Below, piece by piece: positions 46,837 to 58,574 of a stretch of 64,000 bases of DNA. Source of the DNA: Geodermatophilaceae bacterium URHA0031. GTDB lineage: Bacteria > Actinomycetota > Actinomycetes > Mycobacteriales > Geodermatophilaceae. The translations under genes and the position numbers were made by a program. The stretch's first letter is position 1. Each line of letters opens with the position of its first letter. The notes under the pieces are model-generated. The model searched no databases and was not told where the DNA came from. It worked only from the letters and a program-made list of their open reading frames with translations. The stretch lies in assembly GCA_000620205.1 (NCBI GenBank), contig JHVP01000004.1, positions 62,001-126,000 of the forward strand, written 5' to 3'.

Positions 46837-47747
46837 GTGCGGGTGGTCCTTCCTCGCGGGAGGTCGTGGCCGGGCTGGGGGCGGTCGCCGGCGCTGCGGC
46901 GTTGCCGGGCCAGGGTCTGGATCACCACGGCAGCGATCTCCTCGACGGAGGCCGCCGAGGTGTCCACCGTGGGCAGGTGGTGCCGGTCGTACATCGCCGT
47001 CGCCCGGCGGAGCTCGAAGCGGCACTGCTCCTCGGAGGCGTAGCGCGAGTCGGGGCGTCGTTCCTGCCGGACCCGGCTGAGCCGGGCGACCGTGGTGGTC
47101 AGCCCGAAGCAGCGGTCGCCCAGGTCCTTCACCGGGCGGGGCAGGTCGGTCGTCTCCAGGTCCTCGTCGACCAGCGGGTAGTTGGCCACGAACAGGCCGT
47201 GCTGCAGGGCCAGGTACATCGCGGTCGGGGTCTTCCCGCACCGCGAGGGCGCGAGCAGGACGACGTCGGCCCGGTCCAGCCCGCGCGGGCTGAGGCCGTC
47301 GTCGTGCTCGATGGCGAACTCGATCGCCGCCATCCGGCTGTTGTAGCGCCGCACGTCGCCGACCCCGTGCAACCGCCGGGCCTCGCGCAGCCCGCGGGCC
47401 CCGAGCTGGGCCTCGACCCGGTCCATGTGCAGGCCGAAGAAGTCGATGATCGGCGCCGTGGTCTTCAGCAGCTCCTCGCGGACCTCGTCGACGGCGGCGG
47501 TGGTGAACACCAGCGGGGTGACCGGGCCGGCCATCACCTCGTCGAGCTGGGCGACGACCTCGCGGGCCTCCTCGACCGAGGAGATGAACGGGATGAGGGT
47601 GCGCTCGAAGTGCACGTCGGGGAACTGGATGAGCAGCGCGTTGCCCATCGTCTCCGCGCTGATGCCGGTGCTGTCGGACAGGAAGAAGACCGGGACGACG
47701 GTGTCCGCGCTCGGCGTCCGCGCGGGGGCGACGCTCGGATCGGTCAA
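46833..47747 (-). CDS. ppsR: PEP synthase regulatory protein (kinase/pyrophosphorylase, DUF299)
   Basis: A 304-aa protein of the PSRP family, which inactivates PEP synthase by ADP-dependent phosphorylation and reactivates it with phosphate. [20 protein letters not shown] at the start and the P-loop [32 protein letters not shown] near residue 155 are diagnostic. Start is TTG 47747, with GGGGTG upstream; a later GTG in TVVPVF would remove conserved sequence less likely to be dispensable. It is coupled to ppsA, so the target is clear. Confidence 0.93.
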   Translation of the reverse strand: MTDPSVAPARTPSADTVVPVFFLSDSTGISAETMGNALLIQFPDVHFERTLIPFISSVEEAREVVAQLDEVMAGPVTPLVFTTAAVDEVREELLKTTAPIIDFFGLHMDRVEAQLGARGLREARRLHGVGDVRRYNSRMAAIEFAIEHDDGLSPRGLDRADVVLLAPSRCGKTPTAMYLALQHGLFVANYPLVDEDLETTDLPRPVKDLGDRCFGLTTTVARLSRVRQERRPDSRYASEEQCRFELRRATAMYDRHHLPTVDTSAASVEEIAAVVIQTLARQRRSAGDRPQPGHDLPRGRTTRT

Positions 47748-48002
47748 CGGGCACCCCGGCGCGACGCCCGGACGGGACGTCGGACAACGGTCATCTCCAG
47801 CACCTCACGCGTCGTTGCATGCAGGACCAGGTGGATCGGCGCTGAGTATCACCTGCCGGGGTGCCGCCGGTCACGCTCCCCCTGCTCTCCGGCCATGACG
47901 TTCACCACGCTCCTGCGCGCGCCGGTCCGCGAGGCCGTGCTGGTGACCACCCCGGTCGACGTGCCGGCCGTCGGCCGCGGCTGACGGCGGGCGCCCGGGA
48001 GG

Positions 48003-48353
48003 TCAGCTGCGCGGGTCGAGGACGAACGCCAGGGCCAGCAGGCCGGTGACCGCCCCGCTGACGGCGAGGGCGGCGATCGGCAGGCCGCCGGCGCGGACCG
48101 CCGACGGGTCGCCGCCCGAGCCGAGCGCGTGGCGCACGGCCCGGTACCGGCGGGCCGCCCGCCAGCCGACCGCCACCGCCTGCAGCAGGCCGAGCCCGGC
48201 GAGGGCGAGGGCGAGCACCCCGAGCGCCGGTGCGGCGAGCCGCCCGGCACCGGCCGCGGCCACCGCGAGCGCGAGCGACGTCCGCCGCCAGGCCAGCGCG
48301 GTGCGCTCGGCCTGCAGACCGCCGTCGGGGGCCTGGTCCGGCGCGCCGGTCAC
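48003..48353 (-). CDS. DUF202 domain membrane protein
   Basis: A 116-aa protein beginning TGAPDQAPDGGLQAERTALAWRRTSLALAVAAAGAGRLA, the R-T-x-L-A-W-x-R-T-S-L signature of DUF202 (YidH-like), with three transmembrane helices. The GTG start overlaps the stop of a second DUF202 gene (GTGA). Function unknown; two small DUF202 proteins in tandem are common in actinobacteria and may form a heteromer. Confidence 0.88.
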   Translation of the reverse strand: MTGAPDQAPDGGLQAERTALAWRRTSLALAVAAAGAGRLAAPALGVLALALAGLGLLQAVAVGWRAARRYRAVRHALGSGGDPSAVRAGGLPIAALAVSGAVTGLLALAFVLDPRS

Positions 48354-48718
48354 CGCAGCAGCAGGCCGAGCAGCAGCAGCACCCCGGCGACCAGCGTCCC
48401 CACCGCCAGCAGCGGGCTGAGCAGCGGGGAGGGCAGCGGCCGGCGGCAGCGCATCGCCCGCTCGGTCGCGGCCCAGCCCCACCACGCCTGCACCGGGGCG
48501 AGCACGCCGAGGCAGACCAGCAGCAGCGCGCAGGCCAGCCGCAGTCCCCTGGCCACCGGGACGTCCAGCGCCTCCAGCGCGACCCCTGCCGCGGACAGCG
48601 CCAGCGACGTCCGGATCCAGGCGAGGAAGGTGCGCTCGTTGGCCAGGCTGAAGCGGGGGTCCGGTTCCTCGCCCACGCCGAAGACCGACCGCGGGAACCG
48701 GGCGCCCGTGCCGTCCAC
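48350..48718 (-). CDS. DUF202 domain membrane protein (YidH-like)
   Basis: A 122-aa protein with FSLANERTFLAWIRTSLALSAAGVALEAL at residues 24-52, the full DUF202 motif, and three transmembrane helices. GTG 48718 is selected because GGAGG lies about 7 nt upstream; a GTG at 48772 would add 18 residues without a site. Paired with the overlapping DUF202 gene. Confidence 0.88.
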   Translation of the reverse strand: MDGTGARFPRSVFGVGEEPDPRFSLANERTFLAWIRTSLALSAAGVALEALDVPVARGLRLACALLLVCLGVLAPVQAWWGWAATERAMRCRRPLPSPLLSPLLAVGTLVAGVLLLLGLLLR

Positions 48719-48781
48719 CGCAGGTCCTCCGTCCGCGCTCGGCCGCACTCCGGCAGAGCAGTAGACCACCACCGCGTCGGG

Positions 48782-51762
<2,981 letters not shown>

Positions 51763-53006
51763 TCCAGGGCGGCCCGCCGGACGACGTCCTCGGGGATGCC
51801 GGTCGCCAACGTCACCCGCACCCGGCACCGCTCCCCCTGCACCGGGTCCCAGGTGCCGGCCCCGCGCAGGTGGGTGGAGTGCGCGAGCACGCCCCAGTGC
51901 AGGTGCCGGTAGCTCTCCCACTGGCCCACGAACCAGTCCCGGCAGTGGTAGCCGATCTCCTCGATCTCCGGGTGCATCGCCGAGATCCGGGTGATGTGCG
52001 GGGCGTAGAGGACGACCTCCCCGCCGTCGGCGACCACCGGCTCGAGCTTGTAGAAGCCCTTGGCCGCGGTCCACATGTCCTCGTACTTCTCCGGGATGAC
52101 GGCCAGCACCCGGCGGACCGGGGCGTCGAGGTACCGGACGTGGGTCTGCGCGGAGACCTCGGCCGCCGCGGCCCAGGCCGCCCGGGGTCCGCCGAACGTC
52201 GCGGCGTGCAGGTCTCCGCTGCCGGACCGGGCGACGACGCAGAGCGCGAGCGTCTCGGCCGGCACCAGGGCCGCGGCCTCGTCGATCAGCGCCCGCACCG
52301 GGGTGGTGCCCCGGGTGCCGATGATGTCGGCGCTGGTGATCAGCGCGCCCAGCCAGTGCGACAGGTCGATGATCTCCTGCCCGGCGACCCCGGGGAAGAA
52401 GTACTTGTTGCCGCCGGAGAAGCCGACCACCTCGTGCGGGAACACCGGGCCGACCACCAGCGCGACGTCGTGCTCGACGACGGCGCGGTTGAGCTGCACG
52501 TCGACCTGCTGGCGCAGCCGCCCCCCGGAGAGCTCGGCCACCCGGTCGGCGGGGATCACGCCGAGCGAGACGAAGGTGGCCGGGTCGGCCCACTCGTGGT
52601 TGAGCACCGTCATCCCCGGATACCGGGCGGCGCGGTCGCCGGCCGGGTGGCCGAGGTGCCGGGCGAGCTGGGCCTCGGTCATCGGGGCGTGGGTGCCCAG
52701 CGCGATCAGCACCGTCAGCCGGGTGACCCGGCCGGTCAGCGCCCCGTGCACCGCGGTGAGCAGCAGCGGCAGCGGGCAGCTGCGGGTCGCGTCGGGCACG
52801 ACGACGCAGACGCTCCGCCCGTCGAGGTCGACGGCGGCCAGCTGCTCGCGGACGAACGCGGTGACCTCCGCCTCGGTGAGCACGCCGCCCGGCCCGCCGA
52901 CGACGGCGGCCGGCGGGAGGAGGTCGGGGCGGGGGTCGACGGCCGTGGTCACCGCGCCAGCCTGCGTCGGCCGGTGGCGGCTCGGCAAGCGGCCACGGGA
53001 ACAGAT

Positions 53007-53020
53007 GGCAACCGATTGCC
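53007..53020. promoter_or_regulatory. LacI-type operator, site 2
   Basis: GGCAACCGATTGCC, the exact reverse complement of the site at 50628-50641, in the 100-bp gap between the divergent larA-like and uxaC genes. Confidence 0.85.
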
Positions 53021-53052
53021 GCCGTCGGTCGACGACCCCGACCATGGCGGCC

Positions 53053-54465
53053 ATGCCCACCCCCGCCGCCCTGGTCCGGCACCCGGACCGGCTGCTGCCC
53101 GCCGACCCGGCCACCCGGGCCGTCGCGCGCCGCCTCCACGACGCCGTCCGGGAGCTGCCGATCCTGTCCCCGCACGGGCACGTCGACGCCCGGACCCTGG
53201 CCGACGACCTGCCGTTCCCCGACCCCGCGGCCCTGTTCGTCACCCCGGACCACTACGTGACCCGGCTGCTGCACGCCGACGGCGTCCCGCTGGGCGATCT
53301 CGGCGTCGGCAGCACCGGGCTGACCGAGGCCGGGTCGCGCCAGGCCTGGGCGCTGCTGTGCCAACGCTGGCACCTGTTCCGCGGCACCCCGTCGCGGTGG
53401 TGGCTGGAGTCCGAGCTCGCGGAGGTCTTCGACGTGACCGTCCGGCCGTCGGCAGGCACCGCCGACGCCATCTACGACCAGGTCACCGAGCGGCTGGCGG
53501 AGGACGCCTACCGTCCCCGCGCGCTGTTCGAGCGGTTCGGCATCGAGGTGCTGGCCACCACCGACGACCCGTGCGACGACCTGGCCGCGCACGCCGCCCT
53601 GGCCGCGGACCCCTCCTTCCGCGGCCGGGTGCTGCCCACCTTCCGCCCGGACCGGCACCTGGAGGTCGCGGCCCCCGGCTGGAGGGACGCGGTGACCCGC
53701 CTCGGCGAGCTCAGCGGGATCGACACCGGCAGCTACACCGGGTGGGTCGCCGCGATGGAGGACCGCCGGGCGTGGTTCCGGGCGCACGGCGCCACCTCCG
53801 CCGACCACAGCCACACCGACGTCGGCACCGAGCCGCTGCCGGACGCCGAGCGGGTGTACCGGGCGGCGCTGGCCGGCACCGCGACCCCGGCGGAGACCGT
53901 GGCGCTGCGCCGGCACATGCTGCTGGAGATGGCCCGGATGTCCTGCGACGACGGTCTGGTGATGACGCTGCACCCCGGCGTCCGGCGCAACCACCACGGG
54001 CCGACGCTGGCCGCGCACGGCCCGGACACCGGGCACGACATCCCGATCCGGGTGGACCTCACCGACCCGCTCCGGCCGCTGCTGGAGCGGTTCGGCACCC
54101 ACCCCCGCCTGCACCTGGTGCTGTTCACCCTGGACGAGTCGCTGTTCTCCCGGGAGATCGCCCCGCTGGCCGGCTTCTACCCGTCGGTCTACGTCGGCGC
54201 GCCCTGGTGGTTCCTCGACGCCCCCGAGGCGGTGCGCCGGTTCCGCGCCGCGGTCACCGAGACCGCGGGCTTCTCCCGCACGTCGGGCTTCATCGACGAC
54301 ACCCGTGCCTTCTGCTCCATCCCGGCCCGGCACGACATGGCCCGCCGGCTCGACGCCGGCCACCTGGCCCGGCTGGTGACCGAGCACCAGCTGGAGGAGG
54401 ACGAGGCGCTGGAGACGGCGGTCGACCTCGTCACCGGACGTCCGCGCGAGGTGTTCAAGCTGTGA
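53053..54465 (+). CDS. uxaC: Glucuronate isomerase
   Basis: A 470-aa metal-dependent isomerase of the amidohydrolase superfamily that converts D-glucuronate to D-fructuronate (and galacturonate to tagaturonate). Markers: LPILSPHGHVDARTLADDLPFPDPAALFVTPDHYVTRLLHADGV at the N-terminus (metal-binding HGH), RWHLFRGTPSRWWLESELAEVF, LATTDDPCDDL, VMTLHPGVRRNHHG and GFIDDTRAFCSIPARHD. ATG 53053 is used; ATG 53044 in frame is an alternative and neither has a strong ribosome binding site. The next gene overlaps by 4 bp. Confidence 0.95.
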   Translation: MPTPAALVRHPDRLLPADPATRAVARRLHDAVRELPILSPHGHVDARTLADDLPFPDPAALFVTPDHYVTRLLHADGVPLGDLGVGSTGLTEAGSRQAWALLCQRWHLFRGTPSRWWLESELAEVFDVTVRPSAGTADAIYDQVTERLAEDAYRPRALFERFGIEVLATTDDPCDDLAAHAALAADPSFRGRVLPTFRPDRHLEVAAPGWRDAVTRLGELSGIDTGSYTGWVAAMEDRRAWFRAHGATSADHSHTDVGTEPLPDAERVYRAALAGTATPAETVALRRHMLLEMARMSCDDGLVMTLHPGVRRNHHGPTLAAHGPDTGHDIPIRVDLTDPLRPLLERFGTHPRLHLVLFTLDESLFSREIAPLAGFYPSVYVGAPWWFLDAPEAVRRFRAAVTETAGFSRTSGFIDDTRAFCSIPARHDMARRLDAGHLARLVTEHQLEEDEALETAVDLVTGRPREVFKL

Positions 54466-55820
54466 CCGGGCTGCGCCGCACGTCCCCCGCTCCCCCGGTC
54501 CGGTCCGTGCACCTGGGGCTGGGCAGCTTCTCCCGCGCCCACCAGGCCTGGTACACCGACCGGGCGGCCGACGCCGACGAGTGGGGCATCGCCGCCTTCT
54601 CCGGACGCCGGCCGGACCTGGCCCGGGCCCTCGCCGCCCAGGACGGCCTCTACACCCTGGTCACCCGGGCCGCCGCAGGCGACGAGTTCTCCGTCGTCCG
54701 CTCGGTGGTGCGGGCCCGGGCCGCCGCGGAGCACGACGCGTGGCTGGCCGTCCTGTCCTGCCCGGCCGTCTCCGTGCTGACCCTGACGGTCACCGAGGCC
54801 GGTTACCTGCACGACGGGCTCGGCGGCCTCGACCGCACCCTGCCGGGGGTGGCAACCGAGATCGCGCTGCTCCGGGAGGACCGCCGCGCCCCGGTCGGCT
54901 CGGCACCGGCGCGGCTGGTGGCCGGCCTGCTGGCCCGCCGGGCCGCCGACGCCGGCCCGCTCACGCTGGTGCCCTGCGACAACCTGCCGGACAACGGCGC
55001 CGTGCTCACCGCCGTGCTGCGCGACCTGTCCGCGGCGGTCGACCCGTCGCTGACCGGGTGGCTGGAGCAGCAGGTGTCCGTCGCCACCACGGTGGTCGAC
55101 CGGATCACCCCCGAGCCCACCGAGGCCGACCGGCGCGCCGTCCTGGCCGGCACCGGGGTCGAGGACCGCGCACCGGTGGCCACCGAGCCGTTCAGCGAGT
55201 GGGTGGTCGCCGGCACCTTCCCCGGCGGGCGGCCGGCCTGGGAGACCGCCGGCGCGGTGCTGACCGGCGACGTCGGCCCGTACGAGCAGCGCAAGCTCTG
55301 GCTGCTCAACGGCGCGCACAGCGTGCTGGCCTACGCCGGTCCGCTGCGCGGGCACACGACGGTCGACGAGGCGGTCCGCGACGAGCACTGCCGGGCGCTG
55401 CTGCACGCGTGGTGGGCGACGTGCGCGCCGCACCTCGCCGTCGGACCGCAGCAGGCCGAGGTCTACTGCGCCGCGCTGCTGGAGCGCTTCGCGAACCCGC
55501 GGATGCGGCACGCGCTCGCGCAGATCGCGGCCGACGGGTCCCAGAAGCTCCCGGTCCGGCTGCTGCCCGCGCTGCGGCTCGAGCGGGCCGCCGGGCGGCT
55601 GCCGGACGTGGCGGTCACCGTGCTGGCCGCGTGGGTGCTGCACCTGCGGGGTGCCGGCGCGCCGCTGCGCGACGTGCGGGCCGAGCGGCTCCGGCCCCTC
55701 GCCGCCCAGGCCCTGGGCGACGCCGTCCCCGCCGTCCTGGCGGAGCTGGACCCGGCGCTGGCCGACGACGCCGCGCTGGTGGCGGCGGTCCGGGCCCGCT
55801 GCGGCGAGCTGTTCCGCTGA
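54462..55820 (+). CDS. uxuB: Fructuronate reductase (mannitol dehydrogenase family)
   Basis: A 452-aa NAD-dependent polyol/uronate dehydrogenase. SVHLGLGSFSRAHQAWYTDRAADADEWGIAAFSGR is the N-terminal Rossmann motif; TLTVTEAGY, VPCDNLPDNGAVL, VDRITPEPT and KLWLLNGAHSVLAYAG (with catalytic Lys, N-x-x-H) define the long-chain mannitol dehydrogenase family. With UxaC upstream and a GTGA overlap, the reaction is most likely fructuronate to mannonate. The later genes (uxuA, kdgK) are not in the window, so the pathway is incomplete here. Confidence 0.92.
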   Translation: MTGLRRTSPAPPVRSVHLGLGSFSRAHQAWYTDRAADADEWGIAAFSGRRPDLARALAAQDGLYTLVTRAAAGDEFSVVRSVVRARAAAEHDAWLAVLSCPAVSVLTLTVTEAGYLHDGLGGLDRTLPGVATEIALLREDRRAPVGSAPARLVAGLLARRAADAGPLTLVPCDNLPDNGAVLTAVLRDLSAAVDPSLTGWLEQQVSVATTVVDRITPEPTEADRRAVLAGTGVEDRAPVATEPFSEWVVAGTFPGGRPAWETAGAVLTGDVGPYEQRKLWLLNGAHSVLAYAGPLRGHTTVDEAVRDEHCRALLHAWWATCAPHLAVGPQQAEVYCAALLERFANPRMRHALAQIAADGSQKLPVRLLPALRLERAAGRLPDVAVTVLAAWVLHLRGAGAPLRDVRAERLRPLAAQALGDAVPAVLAELDPALADDAALVAAVRARCGELFR

Positions 55821-55832
55821 CCGCGCCGGCGC

Positions 55833-55838
55833 TAGCGT
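55833..55838 (+). promoter_or_regulatory. Predicted -10 box upstream of the stress-protein gene
   Basis: TAGCGT 36 nt before the ATG at 55875; a GGGGAGG ribosome binding site lies between. Confidence 0.45.
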
Positions 55839-55874
55839 CGCGCGGGGGGCGAGGACCCGGGGAGGCCGACCGCC

Positions 55875-56348
55875 ATGGCCAGCGCAGTCGTGTGGATCAG
55901 CAACGGCACCTGGCGGGGGTGCGTGGACGCCGCGCGCGCCTGGGTGCCGGAACGGCTGGAGGTCGTCCTGCTCCACGTGAGCTCCGACGAGCCGGCCGAC
56001 GTCGCCCACGGCGCGTACCTCGGGCTGCTGGGCAGGCACCGCCCCGACCGGGACCCCAGCGCCCAGCTGGAGGCCCTCGACGAGGCGGCGGCCGCCGAGC
56101 TGCTCGATGCCGCCGCCTCCCGGCTCGACCGCCCGGCCGCGCGGCTGCAGCGCCGCGGCCGGGTGGAGCACGTGGTGGTCCGGGCGGCCGGAGAGGCGCA
56201 GCTGCTGGTCTGCGCCCGCGACGGCGCGGTGGACCGCCTCGGGCCGCGGAGCCTGGCACCGGCAACCCGGTTCGTCGTCGACCACGCCCCCTGCCCGGTG
56301 CTCCTCGCCTGGCCCGGCCCGGCACCGGCGGTCCCCGCGCGGCTGTGA
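55875..56348 (+). CDS. Universal stress protein family protein
   Basis: A 157-aa protein. VVWISNGTWRGCVDAARAWVPERLEVVLLHVSSDEPADVAHGAYLG resembles the first half of a UspA fold, and FVVDHAPCPVLLAWPG matches its last strand. The usual ATP loop (G-x2-G-x9-G-S) is degenerate (RAAGEAQLLVCARDG), so it may not bind ATP. ATG 55875 has a strong GGGGAGG site. It is convergent with the acyl-CoA synthetase gene. Confidence 0.8.
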   Translation: MASAVVWISNGTWRGCVDAARAWVPERLEVVLLHVSSDEPADVAHGAYLGLLGRHRPDRDPSAQLEALDEAAAAELLDAAASRLDRPAARLQRRGRVEHVVVRAAGEAQLLVCARDGAVDRLGPRSLAPATRFVVDHAPCPVLLAWPGPAPAVPARL

Positions 56349-56376
56349 GGGCCGGGTCCGCATCGGGCTCCGGCCC
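56349..56376. terminator. Possible terminator hairpin
   Basis: GGGCCGG (56349-56355) pairs with CCGGCCC (56370-56376) around a 14-nt loop, in the gap between the convergent stress-protein and acyl-CoA synthetase genes. Confidence 0.4.
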
Positions 56377-56385
56377 CGCGAGCGG

Positions 56386-58089
56386 TCAGCTCCTGACCTC
56401 CGGCAGGTCCTCGTCCCGCCACTCCTGCGGCCCGGTCTCCGGAGCGCCCGCCAGGGCCTCCTCCCGGCCGCGCAGCTCGACCCGGCGGATCTTGCCCGAG
56501 ATGGTCTTGGGCAGCTCGGCGAACTCGATCCGGCGCACCCGCTGGAAGGGTGCGAGGTGCTCACGGGCGTACCGGAGGATGGACACCGCGGTCTCCCGGG
56601 TCGGCTCGTGCCCGGGCGCCAGCGCGATGTAGGCCTTCGGCACGGCCAGCCGGATGGCGTCCGGCGCCGGCACCACCGCGGCCTCCGCGACGGCCGGGTG
56701 CTCGATGAGGACCGACTCCAGCTCGAACGGGCTGATCTTGTAGTCCGAGGCCTTGAAGACGTCGTCGGTCCGGCCGACGTAGGTCACGTACCCGTCCTCG
56801 TCGACGCTGGCGACGTCGCCGGTGTGGTAGTAGCCGCCGGCCATCGCCTCGGCGTTGCGCTCGGGGTCGCCGCGGTAGCCGGTCATCAGCGGCAGCGGCG
56901 ACCGGGACAGGTCCAGGCAGATCTCGCCCTCCCCGGGCCCCTCGACCCGGGCGCCGGTGACCGGGTCGACCAGGACCACCGGGACGCCGGGCAGCGGCCG
57001 ACCCATCGAGCCGGGGACGACCGGCGACCCGGGGGTGTTGGCGATCTGCGCGGTGGTCTCGGTCTGGCCGTACCCGTCCCGGATGGTGAGCCCCCAGTGC
57101 CGTTGCACCTGGGCGATCACCTCCGGGTTGAGCGGCTCCCCGGCGCCGAGCACCTCGCGCAGGGCACCCGGTCCGCCGCTGAGGTCGGTGGTGATGAGCA
57201 TCCGCCAGACCGTCGGCGGGGCGCAGAAGGAGGTGACGCCGTGCTCGGCGAGCCGGGCGAGCAGCGTCCCGGCGTCGAAGCGCGCGTAGTTGTAGACGAA
57301 GACGGTGGCCTCGGCGATCCACGGGGCGAAGAAGCAGGACCAGGCGTGCTTGGCCCAGCCGGGCGAGGAGATCGCCAGGTGCACGTCACCGGGCTGCAGC
57401 CCCAGCCAGTACATCGTGGTCAGGTGCCCGACCGGGTAGGACACCTGGGTGTGCTCCACCAGCTTGGGTCGCGAGGTGGTGCCCGAGGTGAAGTACCACA
57501 GCAGCGGGTCGCCCGGGGCGGTGCCCGGGTGCGGCGCCGGCCCCGCGTCGAGGGTGGCGGCCTCCCGCAGGTCCGCCCAGCCCGCGGCCTCCCCGACGCT
57601 GATCCGGGTGTAGTCCCCCGGCACCGAGCCGAACTTCCCGGTGTCGGCGGCGTTGCAGATGACGTGCCGGGCGCCGCTGCGGCTGATCCGGTCGGTGAGG
57701 TCGGTCGGGCCGACCGCCGTCGTGGTCGGCATGACCACCGCGCCCAGCTTCATGATCGCCAGCATCGACTCCCACAGCTCGACCTGGTTGCCGAGCATGA
57801 GCAGGACCGGGTGGCCGGCGCCGACGCCGCGCCCGGCCAGCCACGCGGCGAGCCGGTCGGAGGCGCGGGACATCTCGGCGAAGCTGCGCTGCACCGACGA
57901 CCCGTCCTCCTCCACCACGACCAGGGCCGGGCGGTCGTTGCCGCGGGCGATGGCGTCGAACCAGTCGACCGCCCAGTTGAACCGGTCACCGACCTCGGGC
58001 CAGGAGAACTCGGCGACGGCGCGGGCGTGGTCCCCGCGCAGCGCCAGCAGCTGGTCCCGGCCGGCGCGGTAGGCCGCCGTTGCGTCCAT
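56386..58089 (-). CDS. AMP-dependent acyl-CoA synthetase (ACSM-like)
   Basis: A 567-aa adenylate-forming enzyme. A3/P-loop LLWYFTSGTTSRPKLVEHT, A5 DGYGQTETTAQIA, A7 YYHTGDVASVDEDGYVTYVGRTDDVFKASDYKISPFELESVL and A10 PKTISGKIRRVELR with the catalytic Lys. N-terminal EFSWPEVGDRFNWAVDWFDAIA is typical of medium-chain acyl-CoA synthetases (ACSM/benzoate-CoA ligase group). Activates a carboxylic acid with ATP and CoA; chain length not decidable. ATG 58089 follows AGGAGAC. No neighbours of beta-oxidation are seen. Confidence 0.92.
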   Translation of the reverse strand: MDATAAYRAGRDQLLALRGDHARAVAEFSWPEVGDRFNWAVDWFDAIARGNDRPALVVVEEDGSSVQRSFAEMSRASDRLAAWLAGRGVGAGHPVLLMLGNQVELWESMLAIMKLGAVVMPTTTAVGPTDLTDRISRSGARHVICNAADTGKFGSVPGDYTRISVGEAAGWADLREAATLDAGPAPHPGTAPGDPLLWYFTSGTTSRPKLVEHTQVSYPVGHLTTMYWLGLQPGDVHLAISSPGWAKHAWSCFFAPWIAEATVFVYNYARFDAGTLLARLAEHGVTSFCAPPTVWRMLITTDLSGGPGALREVLGAGEPLNPEVIAQVQRHWGLTIRDGYGQTETTAQIANTPGSPVVPGSMGRPLPGVPVVLVDPVTGARVEGPGEGEICLDLSRSPLPLMTGYRGDPERNAEAMAGGYYHTGDVASVDEDGYVTYVGRTDDVFKASDYKISPFELESVLIEHPAVAEAAVVPAPDAIRLAVPKAYIALAPGHEPTRETAVSILRYAREHLAPFQRVRRIEFAELPKTISGKIRRVELRGREEALAGAPETGPQEWRDEDLPEVRS

Positions 58090-58218
58090 CGGTGTCTCCT
58101 CGTGGCGCCCGCAGGGTGGGTCCGACGTCGGGCCGGACGTCGCCCGGCAGGTCGACGGGGTGTCGACCGCTGTGACGGGCACCATAGACACCTCGCCGCG
58201 GGCCCCGGCAGCCCGGCG

Positions 58219-58392
58219 TCAGGTCGCGCGCTGCGCCGCCGGCGGGTCCAGCCGTCCCACCGTCAGGGGCGCCTCGGTCGCCCGCTCGTCCAAGCCCGCC
58301 GACTCGTAGCGGCGGGTCACCCGGCGTCCGAGGGCGATGATCAGGCAGGTCTCCAACCCCAGGCCCAGCAGGGTCACCAGCACCCACACCAT
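58219..58392 (-). CDS. 57-aa small membrane protein, unrecognised
   Basis: Translates as a start Met followed by one transmembrane helix (VWVLVTLLGLGLETCLIIAL, about residues 2-22), then a basic, cytosolic tail (RRVTRRYESAGLDERATE...). A strong ribosome binding site GGAGGG lies 7 nt before the ATG at 58392, and codon use is GC3-rich as in neighbours. No family known to me. It lies about 130 bp upstream of the acyl-CoA synthetase start on the same strand and may be cotranscribed. Confidence 0.65.
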   Translation of the reverse strand: MVWVLVTLLGLGLETCLIIALGRRVTRRYESAGLDERATEAPLTVGRLDPPAAQRAT

Positions 58393-58574
58393 GGGTCGTC
58401 CCTCCGCCGGGCTGCGCCGAAGTGCCGTCGTCGCCCGCAGCCAGCCTGGGCCGGTGCCCCAGCCACCGCCTCACCCGGCCGAGGTGACGCGGGAGGGCAC
58501 GGGCACGCCGGACGATCGCGGGGCGCGGGGCACCGAGCGCGGACGGGAAGGGGTCACCATGTCCACCTCCGACG

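Noticed and set aside
47895-47984. 29-codon frame MTFTTLLRAPVREAV... upstream of the DUF202 genes
   Set aside because: No ribosome binding site, no clear promoter and no recognisable feature; not supportable as a gene.
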